From assembly GCA_034437275.1 (NCBI GenBank), contig DAOTUD010000037.1, forward strand, positions 1 through 64,000: a DNA stretch of 64,000 nucleotides. The letters are read 5' to 3'. This document shows positions 1-8,154 of the stretch, in pieces; the first letter of the stretch is position 1, and every line of letters begins with the position of its first letter. The notes under the pieces were generated by a model. That model was given only the letters and a program-made list of their open reading frames with translations. It ran no database searches and had not been told where the DNA came from. Both the position numbers and the translations under genes were made by a program. Source of the DNA: TC-15 sp034437275. GTDB taxonomy: Bacteria > Chloroflexota > Anaerolineae > Aggregatilineales > Aggregatilineaceae.

Positions 1-530
1 TGGTCGGACCGGACGGCGAGATGCTTGGCAGCTACAACAAAGTGCATCTGCGCGGCGAAGAGCGGATGGCTTTCCGCGAAGGCTATAAAATGCCGATTGT
101 GGAAACCGAGATCGGCAACATTGGCCTGATGCTGGGCTGGGACCTGGCCTTCCCCGAGGTGGGACGCTCGATGACGCTAGAAGGTGCCGAACTGCTGTGC
201 GTCCTGGCCAACTGGGAACAGGCACAGATGGAAGAATGGCGGACCTACGTCCGGGCGCGTGCCTATGAGAACGCGCTGTACGTGGCCGCGGCCAACCGCG
301 TCGGCGAAGACGTGACGCTCAACTTTGGCGGCGAAAGCATGATCGTCGGGCCGCGCGGCAAGGTGTACGCCTCTCTGGCCGATGAAAAAGACCCCGAATC
401 CGGCCAACCGCGCGAAGGCTACTGCGTGGCACGGGTGGACCTGGATGAAATTCGGAAGTACCGCGAGGAGTTCCAGACCTTGCAATCGCGCCAGCCATCG
501 GTGTATCGCGCGCTGGTGAAGAAATACTAA
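1..530 (+). CDS. Nitrilase-superfamily protein, 5'-truncated, catalytic Cys replaced by Gly
   Basis: C-terminal part of a carbon-nitrogen hydrolase fold; the reading frame is already open at base 3, so the start lies outside the window. The nitrilase lysine motif GSYNKVHL and the conserved strand ending WDLAFPE are both clear, as is the later ARAYENALYVAAANRVG block typical of the family. These enzymes hydrolyse C-N bonds with a Glu-Lys-Cys triad. Here the residue aligned with the nucleophilic cysteine (usual form IC-[YW]-D) is glycine, codon ggc at 135-137, one base change from tgc. The protein is therefore probably not an amidase in the usual sense; it could bind a ligand or partner. A terminator follows at 558-591, so it is the last gene of its unit. 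Confidence 0.85.
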   Translation, partial: VGPDGEMLGSYNKVHLRGEERMAFREGYKMPIVETEIGNIGLMLGWDLAFPEVGRSMTLEGAELLCVLANWEQAQMEEWRTYVRARAYENALYVAAANRVGEDVTLNFGGESMIVGPRGKVYASLADEKDPESGQPREGYCVARVDLDEIRKYREEFQTLQSRQPSVYRALVKKY

Positions 531-557
531 GCGCTGGCTGGCTGCCGGGAAAGTTAT

Positions 558-591
558 CCGCCCGACGTCCATACACGCCGGGCGGCTTTTT
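558..591 (+). terminator. Rho-independent terminator after the nitrilase-like gene
   Basis: A perfect 7-bp stem, ccgcccg (558-564) with cgggcgg (579-585), is followed by ctttttg. It separates the nitrilase-like gene from the threonine aldolase gene. Confidence 0.75.
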
Positions 592-614
592 GCACATGTG
601 GAGCAAAAGTTGTT

Positions 615-1652
615 ATGGATCGTATCGATCTACGGAGTGATACTGTAAGCTGGCCGACACCGGACATGCGGCAGGCGATGGCCGACGCCGAGGTTGGCGA
701 TGATGTATACGACGAAGACCCGACAGTAAACCACCTTCAAGAAGTCGCCGCCCGGCGGTTTGGGAAGGAAGCGGCGCTGCTGGTCGCCAGCGGCACGATG
801 GGCAATCTGGTCGCGGTGTTGTCGTACTGCACGCGCGGTGACGAGGTCATCCTGGGCGATAAAGCCCACACGTTCGTGTACGAGGCCGGCGGCATCGCGG
901 CCCTGGGCGGCGTGAATCCGCATACTGTGCCTGTGCAGCCCGACGGCACGCTCCCGGTGGACGCCATCCGGGACGCGATCCGTCCCGATAACATGCACAT
1001 GCCCCCCACGCGCCTGATCGCGCTGGAGAACACGCAGGGCACGGTCGGCGGCATCCCGATCCCGAAAAGCTACATCGACGCAGTGGGCGAGATCGCGCAG
1101 GCGCACGACCTACCGCTGCACATCGACGGGGCGCGCATCTTCAACGCGGCGACCGCCCTGGGCTGTGACGTGACCAAGTTGACCGAAGCGGCGGACAGCG
1201 TGATGTTCTGCCTGTCCAAAGGCTTGTGCGCGCCGGTCGGCTCGATGCTGGTCGGCTCGCAGGCGTTTATCGATCGGGCCAAGCGCATCCGTAAGCTGGT
1301 GGGCGGTGCCATGCGCCAGGCCGGTGTGCTGGCGGCGATGGGGCTGATCGCGTTGGAAAAGATGACGCTGCGCCTCGCCGACGATCACCAGACCGCGCGC
1401 CAACTCGCCGAGGGCCTGGCTGCGATGCCCCAGTTTGAGGTCGACCTGGCGCGTGTGCAGACCAATATGGTCTTCTTCGCCCTGCGCGAGGACGCCGGGA
1501 TCACCGCGCCGGAACTGGCCGAAAAGCTAAAAACGCACAACGTCTGGATTATGGCGATGGGTGCGCGCAGATTCCGTGCGGTGACGCATTACTGGATTCA
1601 GCCGGAGCACATCACCCAGGTTCTAAACGCGATCCACAAGGAACTGTCGTGA
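615..1652 (+). CDS. ltaE: Low-specificity L-threonine aldolase
   Basis: PLP-dependent aldolase of fold type I, cleaving L-threonine or L-allo-threonine to glycine and acetaldehyde in the cytosol. The 345-residue length is normal. The N-terminal IDLRSDTVSWPT and DDVYDEDPTVN blocks are family signatures, the HIDGARIFNA strand carries the cofactor-binding Asp, and the Schiff-base lysine is K202 in LSKGLCAPVGS. The ATG has a GGAG about 12 nt upstream. The stop overlaps the GTG of the next gene (GTGA), so the two are cotranscribed. Glycine made here could feed the same one-carbon pool as the FolD encoded farther along, but that link is inference. Confidence 0.93.
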   Translation: MDRIDLRSDTVSWPTPDMRQAMADAEVGDDVYDEDPTVNHLQEVAARRFGKEAALLVASGTMGNLVAVLSYCTRGDEVILGDKAHTFVYEAGGIAALGGVNPHTVPVQPDGTLPVDAIRDAIRPDNMHMPPTRLIALENTQGTVGGIPIPKSYIDAVGEIAQAHDLPLHIDGARIFNAATALGCDVTKLTEAADSVMFCLSKGLCAPVGSMLVGSQAFIDRAKRIRKLVGGAMRQAGVLAAMGLIALEKMTLRLADDHQTARQLAEGLAAMPQFEVDLARVQTNMVFFALREDAGITAPELAEKLKTHNVWIMAMGARRFRAVTHYWIQPEHITQVLNAIHKELS

Positions 1653-2455
1653 AACCACCGCTAAACGAGCCGGAAGACCAGGGCACCGAAGAAGAACAAG
1701 AAGAAGAGGCATCGCCGCGCCCGATGCTGCCCCTGGACCGCCGCCGGCTGCGCGCGCACCATCCGCCCCAGGCGATCCCCCTCTCGGATGAGGAGCGCGA
1801 GGGGCAAGGTGACGATGCACCGGACGTGTCGCGCAGCACGCGCCAGGACCTCGACCCGGTGCTGGGCTACATCCTGGTGATGGCGCTCAGCGTGGGGCTG
1901 ACGCCGCTGCAGGCCAATCTGCGCTACGTGATCCTGTGGGCGTGCCTCGCGGTGATGGGCGGCATGGCCTTCATGCTGGGCAGCGGCATCCGCTTCAAGG
2001 TGAATGATCCCGGCGATCTGGTGTGGGGGATCGGGTTAGGGCTGCTGGCGGGCGGCTCGTTGTTCATGGTCGGGGCCGACACGCTGGCGACAGCCTCTGA
2101 GCGGCTGTTCAACACGGGCCAGCCGGACAGCACACTGGTGGACACGTGGGTATTCCAGGCCATGGTTTTCGTCATGCCGCTGTCGGAAACGCTGTTCTTT
2201 CGCGGCGCAATGCAGCGCGCCCACCCAATTCAGGTCGTAACGCTGCTATCGACGTCCTGGTCGATGTTGATGTTTTTCCCCAACCTGGGACTGGGCGACA
2301 CGTGGGTCGTCGGGGTGGTGATGGGCACCGCGCTGCTGCTGGTCAACTTCCTGTACAGCTACGTCAATCACCGCAACGGGCTGGCGGCGAGCTTTCTGTG
2401 CCAGGTGATAGCAGGCGCACTGCTGTTGTTGGTGCCGCGCTGGGTGACGTTGTGA
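1649..2455 (+). CDS. CPBP/CAAX-protease-like membrane protein with degenerate active site
   Basis: A 268-residue membrane protein. The first 65 residues are acidic and polar, then about six hydrophobic segments follow (roughly 70-90, 92-112, 124-145, 164-180, 218-238, 245-265). Segment four ends in SETLFFRG, matching the EExxxR motif of CPBP intramembrane peptidases at E180 and R185, but the second Glu is Thr. The later His positions expected in FxxxH and HxxxN/B motifs look like Asn (FPNLG) and Gln (FLCQV). It is therefore a CPBP-like protein, possibly inactive. It starts on GTG overlapping the aldolase stop. The family call is moderate; the membrane nature is clear. Confidence 0.65.
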   Translation: MKPPLNEPEDQGTEEEQEEEASPRPMLPLDRRRLRAHHPPQAIPLSDEEREGQGDDAPDVSRSTRQDLDPVLGYILVMALSVGLTPLQANLRYVILWACLAVMGGMAFMLGSGIRFKVNDPGDLVWGIGLGLLAGGSLFMVGADTLATASERLFNTGQPDSTLVDTWVFQAMVFVMPLSETLFFRGAMQRAHPIQVVTLLSTSWSMLMFFPNLGLGDTWVVGVVMGTALLLVNFLYSYVNHRNGLAASFLCQVIAGALLLLVPRWVTL

Positions 2456-2537
2456 TTGCCCAATCTTTCCTGGAAAATAAAGTTCGTGTAGGCTGAGGAT
2501 ACTTATCTGCCCACCTGGAGCTTTGAGGAGCTAAACA

Positions 2538-2636
2538 ATGAATGATCCCGGCAGCACGACCTGTTATTCGTTGGCGATGGGCCTGCTCGCGTTTGTGATG
2601 TCAGCCACCGGTCTTGCGCTTTTATATCTCGTGTGA
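2538..2636 (+). CDS. Short single-pass membrane peptide (32 aa)
   Basis: An ATG preceded by TGAGGAG at a good distance opens a 32-codon frame: MNDPGSTTCYSLAM, then an uninterrupted hydrophobic stretch (GLLAFVMSATGLALLYLV) that fills the C-terminus. A strong terminator follows 20 bp after the stop. Ribosome site, membrane-helix composition and dedicated terminator together argue that it is real. Its 3' end overlaps the last 15 bp of the convergent deacetylase-like gene. Function unknown; it is too short for homology-based naming. Confidence 0.5.
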   Translation: MNDPGSTTCYSLAMGLLAFVMSATGLALLYLV

Positions 2637-3446
2637 TTTATCTCGGGTAGAGGACAGCGTCCTGGTCACCAGCCGGGACGCTTTTTGTTTGAGCGTGGTC
2701 AGCCGGGGCCGGACCCACTTGCCGAACCGGTTGCGGCTGCGATAGTACAGCATCTGGGCCGGGTGAGCGAACCACTGCTGGCAGTGGAAATTGATATAGA
2801 ACCCGGCATCCCGGCGCGGCAGGTCGCGCATGGTGGCGTACAGCGTCGTGGGCCGGCCAGTTACGCCCTGCTGGAAGTATTCATAGCGCCGCCAGTGCCA
2901 ACTGGCATCCGAAATATAGGCCACCTTCGAAAAGTCGATGCTGTACGTCGTCTCGCCCACCAGCCCGCCTTGTGCCAACAGGTCCGGCTGGTGCAGCAGC
3001 AAATCGTAATTCCGCTGGTAGGTGGACGCAGTGGGCGGGCCGCCATGTGCCGCAGCGGTGCGGATCGTCAACCCGGCGGCGCGCAGCAGCTCGATATGCT
3101 CCAGGAACCGGGCTGCCGCGCAGTTGAAATCCCCCTGGCAGCTATCCAGCGTTTCGAAATGATAGCCCACCTCGTGCCCCAGGTCGGTCACCGCTTGCAT
3201 CACATCGAGCGCAAAACCGCCGTTGTGGTGCCGGAAGTAAAACGACCCCGTCAGGTGGTGCTGTTCGGCGATACGCGCCAGGTAGAGCGCGTGTTCCTCA
3301 CGATAATCCACGTCAAACCGCAGGATGAGATAGGGCGTGGGGGGCGGCTTGGCGCGCGTGAGGTATTTGGCCACCGTAAACACGGGCATATGCGTGATCC
3401 GTTGGCAGAACTCCTCGAACGCCGCGAAGGTAAAGTCGAAGAACAT
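2622..3446 (-). CDS. Polysaccharide-deacetylase-like (NodB-fold) protein
   Basis: A 274-residue cytoplasmic protein with no signal peptide. Metal-site-like elements of carbohydrate esterase family 4 can be seen: RFDVD (residues 43-47) for the aspartate motif, GHEVGYHFETLD (90-101) for the HxxxH motif, and AAAHGG (131-136). Similar proteins often act on cell-surface or exported sugars and sit in polysaccharide clusters, but no glycan genes adjoin it here. The ATG has AAGGA 7 nt upstream and lies 12 nt after the lipoprotein stop, so it is the third gene of a minus-strand operon. Substrate unknown. Confidence 0.75.
   Translation of the reverse strand: MFFDFTFAAFEEFCQRITHMPVFTVAKYLTRAKPPPTPYLILRFDVDYREEHALYLARIAEQHHLTGSFYFRHHNGGFALDVMQAVTDLGHEVGYHFETLDSCQGDFNCAAARFLEHIELLRAAGLTIRTAAAHGGPPTASTYQRNYDLLLHQPDLLAQGGLVGETTYSIDFSKVAYISDASWHWRRYEYFQQGVTGRPTTLYATMRDLPRRDAGFYINFHCQQWFAHPAQMLYYRSRNRFGKWVRPRLTTLKQKASRLVTRTLSSTRDKSHEI
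2656..2690 (+). terminator. Rho-independent terminator inside the 3' end of the convergent gene
   Basis: The stem agcgtcc (2656-2662) pairs with ggacgct (2676-2682) and is followed by tttttgttt. Orientation suits the plus-strand peptide gene ending at 2636. The hairpin lies within the coding 3' end of the minus-strand gene. Confidence 0.7.
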
Positions 3447-3458
3447 GATGCATCCTTA

Positions 3459-4181
3459 TCAGGATATACCGTCGGTGGTGGCGGTCGCCGTCGGCGGTGG
3501 GGGCAGTTGTGGGACGACATACTGCACGCTGTACACCGCAGTCAGGTTACTATCCGGCGAGCGAAGCGAGTCAATCGTGATATCCCACCCCTCCTGGGCA
3601 TAGAATGGCCGGGTGATTTGCCCGATCACCTCGATGCTGGCGAACCATTCGTACAGCATCCCATCCGATGCGCTGACCACAGCCGCCAGGGGATCGTCGT
3701 TTGAGCCACCGCCGGCCAGCCAGTCCCGGAATCCCTTCGCCAGAGCATTTGCCAGCGGGTCCAGGCCGAGCTTTTCGGCAGCGATATAGCGCGTATTGTG
3801 CACTGCCAGAATCCAGATCGTCGCCGATTCGGTCGCCGCGTTGATGCTGAGTTCAAGCGGAAACTGGCTCATCTCGAAGGCGGCGCTGTCGTCCCCCGCC
3901 TGGTTGGCCGGGTAGACCAGGTAGGTATAGCTGCCGGTCGGGTCGGCGATGATGACGAACAGTTGCACAGGCCGGGAGGTGTCCGCCAGCGAAATTCTGG
4001 GCAGCGTCACGCGCAGATAGCTCTCCGAGAGCGTCGTGCGGCTGCGCTGCAAGATCGACGTCTCCAGCGTCGGCAGCGGGGTTTGAGTCGTCGCAGGCAG
4101 GGACGGGGTATCGTTGGTGGCACAGCCAGCCAACACACCCCACAACAGCAACAAGGCCGCGACGATATGGCGGGTACGCAT
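3459..4181 (-). CDS. Putative lipoprotein of unknown function
   Basis: The start is placed at the ATG at 4181 rather than the farther upstream ATG, because it gives a classic lipoprotein signal: MRTRH, a hydrophobic core, and the lipobox VLAGC with the lipidated cysteine at residue 20. A Thr/Pro-rich stretch follows and then a mixed alpha/beta domain of about 180 residues with no motif I recognise; the C-terminus is again Pro/Thr-rich. Mature length is about 220 residues. It starts 4 nt after the stop of the large upstream protein, so coupled translation is likely. It is probably anchored on the outer face of the cytoplasmic membrane. Confidence 0.8.
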   Translation of the reverse strand: MRTRHIVAALLLLWGVLAGCATNDTPSLPATTQTPLPTLETSILQRSRTTLSESYLRVTLPRISLADTSRPVQLFVIIADPTGSYTYLVYPANQAGDDSAAFEMSQFPLELSINAATESATIWILAVHNTRYIAAEKLGLDPLANALAKGFRDWLAGGGSNDDPLAAVVSASDGMLYEWFASIEVIGQITRPFYAQEGWDITIDSLRSPDSNLTAVYSVQYVVPQLPPPPTATATTDGIS

Positions 4182-4185
4182 GTGC

Positions 4186-7100
4186 TTAGTGCGTGTGCTT
4201 GCGTGCAAAATAGCCATAAATCCAGCGCAGGGCTTCCAGTGCGGTTTGCGGCTGGCGCTGACCGATCTCGAGCTGGCGGCCAATGCCCCGGTCGGCCAGG
4301 AGGCGGTCATTCACCCGGTCGGTCATGATCGCGATCACGTCGGCGAGGTGCTGGCAGTCCTGGGCAAACTGCTTTTGGATGCGGCGTTGGTTGTACAGCG
4401 ACAGGCTGCCCCACAGGCTTTGCAGTTCGGCCTCCAGCGCGGGCGGTTTGACAGGGGGCGCGTCTTTGAAGGCGTCTTGCATCCCGTCCAGCAGTTGGGT
4501 GATGGTTGTGGTTTCGCGCAAAAACATCGCCGCAGACCGGCTGCCGAACATGTGCGCCATCGCTTCGCGCTCCAGGGCCAGCGGAATGACCTGCTGCTCG
4601 GCGAAATGCCCGCCGATAAAGCGCATCAAATCCACACCGCTCGCCGGCGACAGGCCCCCCTGGACCAACTGCTCCTCCACAGGCTCGCGCCGCTGCTGCG
4701 TGCGCGCCTGGCCCAGTTCATACACCTGCCGGATGATATTGAGCACATTCTGGGCGACCTGGCGACGCTCGCCGCTGGACAGCCCGCCAGTCATCGTGTC
4801 GAGTTCGCGCCGCAGCCGGTGGTTAGGTGGCAGGTCTTTGTCACCATGAAATGTAGCCGCCACATCGATGAACAACTGGGCGGCGATATGCACCGCCTCG
4901 GCAAAGTCCAGCAGATTCATCGCGCGCATTGCCTGCCGCATCACATACGTGGCCTGGAGCATGTCGGCGAATTTCGCGCCGATCTCGTCCTTGAGGAACG
5001 CGAGCAGTGTCGGCACTTCGTCCAGCGGGACACCGCGAACGTAGCGCCGCAGCAGTTCGAGCGCGGCCTGTGATACCTCCTCGTCCCAGTTGAGCAAGGG
5101 CCACATCCTGGAGATCAAGACCACCCCCTGCCGGCCCATCGTAAACGTCTGGTCAATCAAGGCCGTGCCGACCCGTACCGCATCCAGCGCATTCTGCGAC
5201 CGGGCGTGGAATTGGAGCAGCTTGAGCGCGTTGTCGTGGCCGATCACCGTGATCAGGTGATGGTCCCCAAAAAGAATACTGGTCAGGCGGCGCGCTGCAT
5301 ACTCCTGGTTGCGGTGCCACTGCCGGTTAATGAGCGCGCTGCAAAAGATCATGGCGCGCGGCTCGGGCCGAATCTGGCTGCCTTCCAAATACTCCAAAGC
5401 CTCGGCCAGTTCTTCCCCGTCGAGCGGAGTCATCAAAAAGACCTCACCGGCCAACTTCGTGAAGTCGGCCAGTTTTTCCAGCCCGAAGACCGTGGTATGG
5501 TAAAACTCCAGCAGAGCTATCGCTTCATCATACTGCCCGATTTGCAACATAAGTTGCACCAGAATCCGGGGGCCGGGCGGATCGAGCACCTGGATGATCG
5601 AAATCTGGCTGAAGTCCTCGACGACATGCTGAATAAGCAGGTCGTACTTTTCGGCCTGCGGGGACTGGGCCACCACCAGCAGCGCATGCAGCGCCGCCGT
5701 GTCGATCAGTTCGGTCCGCTGCAAGAACATCGCCCACTCGACCAGCCGGGTGAGCACCAGCATCCACTGCCCCTCCCCGAACACACGCGCGCCCTGGTCG
5801 AGCACATGGGGCGGGGCCGGGTGGCGGTTTTCCGGCTGGAGGTACTGGAGCGCAGTCTGGGTTGGCGGGGGCAACTGCTGCACAAATCGCGTATCAGCCA
5901 GCAGGCGATGCAGTTCCCCGGCAGGCAGCGCCGCGATCGCCAGTAAAAACAACGCACGGGCCAGATGCGCATCGGTATAGGCGGCTTCCTGCGCAACGTC
6001 GATCAGATCAGCGGCAGCCTCCTGAAGCTGCAGGCTGGGATGCGCAGCATGAATGTGCGCCACAAACACGGCGGCCTGTTCGGTGTGCTTGTGCGCCAGC
6101 AGTTCTTGCAGGCGAAATTTAGCGGCATGATGCAGCAGTTTGTGCAGCTTGAGCGCGGTGGCTTCCGGAATATTCAGCAGCCAGCGTTCGAGCATAGTAT
6201 ACACTATCGACGCCCGCCCGGACTGGATCGCGGTGGTCAACTGCTCGACGATGGCACGGGCGATGGTTTCGTGCGTGACCGCCACCACCGGGATCACGTC
6301 CGCCGCCTCTGGCTCGCTGAGGGCCAGCGCAAAGGCCAGCAGGTGCCGGGCATAAGCCTGCCGCAAGTCATCGGTCAGGGTCGGGTCTTCGCGCAAAATA
6401 GCCGCCACGACATCGCGATCGGCGGGCTGGCCTTGCCGCACCGTCTGGTCGAGCGCGGCGCGGTGCGATACCCATTTCAGCGCCTCGCCCAGGTTTTCCT
6501 TGTGCGCCGCGCGCCACACCGCTGTACGCGATAGTTGGGCCGTTTGCTCGATCACAAAGGACGGGTCCAGCCGCAGTTGGGAGAGAATATACCGGCTGTA
6601 GGAATCGTCGGGCGGGGGGGTGAGCAGTCGCCCGGCCTGCCAGTCGTAGATCAGGTGATTGGCCGGTTGGGCGGGCTGGCTGGTGAACTTGATCTGCGCC
6701 ATCAGCGCCGACGGGTCCTCGGTGTGCGTGGCGAAGGTGATCCCGACGCGCGCCGGCAGCGGCAGCAAGCTCAGCAAGCCCTGGACGAAGCGCAGCCGCT
6801 TTTCCAACACCGGCGGGCTGTTGATCACCGCAATCGGCCAGCCCTGCACCAGACTGGCCAGAAGCCCCTCAACATTCTTAAACGAATCATGGCAATACAG
6901 CAGCAGGTCGAGCAGCGCCTCGCTCTGTTCGTCAGGGGTCGGCGGGGCGAGATGGTGCAGTTCGTAGCGGGCCAGGTCCTGCTTGCGCGCCGTGAAGGAC
7001 GGCATGTCCATCATCGCCAGCGACCAGAAGCTCATCACGTTGCCCCCGATCCGGCGCTGGGCCTCCATCGGCAGCAAAATGTACAGCACTTGCGGATAGC

Positions 7101-7380
7101 CCGCGTCGCTGGGCTGGGCTTTGGCCAGGATGAAGGTGTTGCTTTCGCTCCGGAACAGCCCCAGCGCCCCCGGCATCTCCTCGGTAATTTCGCGGCGATT
7201 GGGCGGTACCAGCCTGGCCAGCCGCACACATTCCTTGACGTGCTCCGGCGTGATGTTCGGGGTACGTGCGATCACGCCCGGCGGGCTGGATTTACGTTTG
7301 GTGCGGTCCACCAGGATACCGAAGTAAAAGCGTTCGAGTTGGAAGTTGTGTGATTCGGCCACGACTGCCCCGTTCTCCAT
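4186..7380 (-). CDS. Large helical protein, possibly GAP1-N-like
   Basis: A 1064-residue cytoplasmic protein with no signal peptide or membrane helix. Residues about 15-270 are mixed alpha/beta: the pattern FYFGILVDR, then GVIARTPNITPEHVKE, then a segment ending LLSLLPLPARVGITFATHT, resembles the N-terminal and middle domains of GTPase-associated protein 1 (GAP1), known from NTPase-linked conflict systems. I recall that family from pattern only. The remaining 800 residues look like helical repeats rich in Leu and Ala. It heads an operon with a lipoprotein and a deacetylase-like protein; no GTPase lies next to it. There is no clear Shine-Dalgarno, but a TATAAC box sits 12 nt before the ATG. 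Function unknown. Confidence 0.85.
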   Translation of the reverse strand: MENGAVVAESHNFQLERFYFGILVDRTKRKSSPPGVIARTPNITPEHVKECVRLARLVPPNRREITEEMPGALGLFRSESNTFILAKAQPSDAGYPQVLYILLPMEAQRRIGGNVMSFWSLAMMDMPSFTARKQDLARYELHHLAPPTPDEQSEALLDLLLYCHDSFKNVEGLLASLVQGWPIAVINSPPVLEKRLRFVQGLLSLLPLPARVGITFATHTEDPSALMAQIKFTSQPAQPANHLIYDWQAGRLLTPPPDDSYSRYILSQLRLDPSFVIEQTAQLSRTAVWRAAHKENLGEALKWVSHRAALDQTVRQGQPADRDVVAAILREDPTLTDDLRQAYARHLLAFALALSEPEAADVIPVVAVTHETIARAIVEQLTTAIQSGRASIVYTMLERWLLNIPEATALKLHKLLHHAAKFRLQELLAHKHTEQAAVFVAHIHAAHPSLQLQEAAADLIDVAQEAAYTDAHLARALFLLAIAALPAGELHRLLADTRFVQQLPPPTQTALQYLQPENRHPAPPHVLDQGARVFGEGQWMLVLTRLVEWAMFLQRTELIDTAALHALLVVAQSPQAEKYDLLIQHVVEDFSQISIIQVLDPPGPRILVQLMLQIGQYDEAIALLEFYHTTVFGLEKLADFTKLAGEVFLMTPLDGEELAEALEYLEGSQIRPEPRAMIFCSALINRQWHRNQEYAARRLTSILFGDHHLITVIGHDNALKLLQFHARSQNALDAVRVGTALIDQTFTMGRQGVVLISRMWPLLNWDEEVSQAALELLRRYVRGVPLDEVPTLLAFLKDEIGAKFADMLQATYVMRQAMRAMNLLDFAEAVHIAAQLFIDVAATFHGDKDLPPNHRLRRELDTMTGGLSSGERRQVAQNVLNIIRQVYELGQARTQQRREPVEEQLVQGGLSPASGVDLMRFIGGHFAEQQVIPLALEREAMAHMFGSRSAAMFLRETTTITQLLDGMQDAFKDAPPVKPPALEAELQSLWGSLSLYNQRRIQKQFAQDCQHLADVIAIMTDRVNDRLLADRGIGRQLEIGQRQPQTALEALRWIYGYFARKHTH

Positions 7381-7432
7381 CGCTCTGAGCCGTTATACTG
7401 CTGTCCATTTTACAAGATGCGCGGCCCAAAGG

Positions 7433-7987
7433 CTAAGAAACGTTTAACAAATAGTCCTTGAGGCCAGCCAGGGCGCGCGCCCGCATCGAAATCTGCATCT
7501 TCTCGGCGCGCGGCATCTCGCCATAGGTACGTGACGATCCCTCGGGCTGGAAGATGCTGTCCCAGCCGAAGCCCTGATCGCCACGCGGCGCGGCGGTGAT
7601 GGTGCCGCTGGTCTGCCCGGTGAAGGTGTGCAGGTCGCGCCCGTCGAACAGGCACAACACCACCGTCGCGTGGGCCTGGCGGTTGTCCCATGCGTTCAAC
7701 TGGCGACACAGCCCGGCTTCGCCGACAGCGTGCAGCACCCATTTGATCAGCGCGCCCGGGTAGCCGTTCCAGGCCACCACCCCCAGCCCAGTATCCTCGA
7801 CCAGCACCCGGCCAGCCCCCAGCCGGTCGTAGGCAGTGCGCGCCTTGTACGCTGCGACCCCGGCGGGGTTGAGCGCCTGGATTTCCGGCAGGTCAAGCTC
7901 CACGCGCTCAACTTCGACCGGGCAGCCAGCCAGCGCGCCGCGAATCTCCCGGTATTTTTCGGGATTGGATGAAACGAAATAGATCAT
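7433..7987 (-). CDS. rdgB: RdgB/HAM1-family non-canonical purine NTP pyrophosphatase
   Basis: Hydrolyses dITP, ITP and XTP to monophosphates, keeping deaminated purines out of nucleic acid. The start is the ATG at 7987, which has GAGGAAA 8 nt upstream, giving 184 residues, normal for the family. Visible motifs: SSNPEKYREI at the N-terminus (nucleotide contact), VEDTGL with the catalytic Asp at 65, GYPGA, and GFGWDSIFQP (139-148). The C-terminal ISHR motif reads ISMR, so the usual His is Met. An upstream in-frame extension is not supported by any ribosome site. It is divergent from the AOR gene and 52 bp before the large helical protein gene. Confidence 0.85.
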   Translation of the reverse strand: MIYFVSSNPEKYREIRGALAGCPVEVERVELDLPEIQALNPAGVAAYKARTAYDRLGAGRVLVEDTGLGVVAWNGYPGALIKWVLHAVGEAGLCRQLNAWDNRQAHATVVLCLFDGRDLHTFTGQTSGTITAAPRGDQGFGWDSIFQPEGSSRTYGEMPRAEKMQISMRARALAGLKDYLLNVS

Positions 7988-8083
7988 AGCTGTTTCCTCA
8001 TGTTCGCCTGATATTTGCCCGCTCAATGTAAGTATTCTACCTGCCAAATGGTACTTTTTACCGGGATGTTTGTGATCTCTTGC

Positions 8084-8112
8084 CTGACACGCTCGCTCTG
8101 GTCCGGTATTAT
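8084..8112 (+). promoter_or_regulatory. Sigma-70 type promoter for the AOR-family gene
   Basis: CTGACA (8084-8089) and TATTAT (8107-8112) are 17 nt apart, close to consensus on both elements, 42 nt before the ATG at 8155. Confidence 0.6.
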
Positions 8113-8154
8113 AGAAAGCAAAGATGTTTTGTTTGATTGGGAGAATAACCATAC

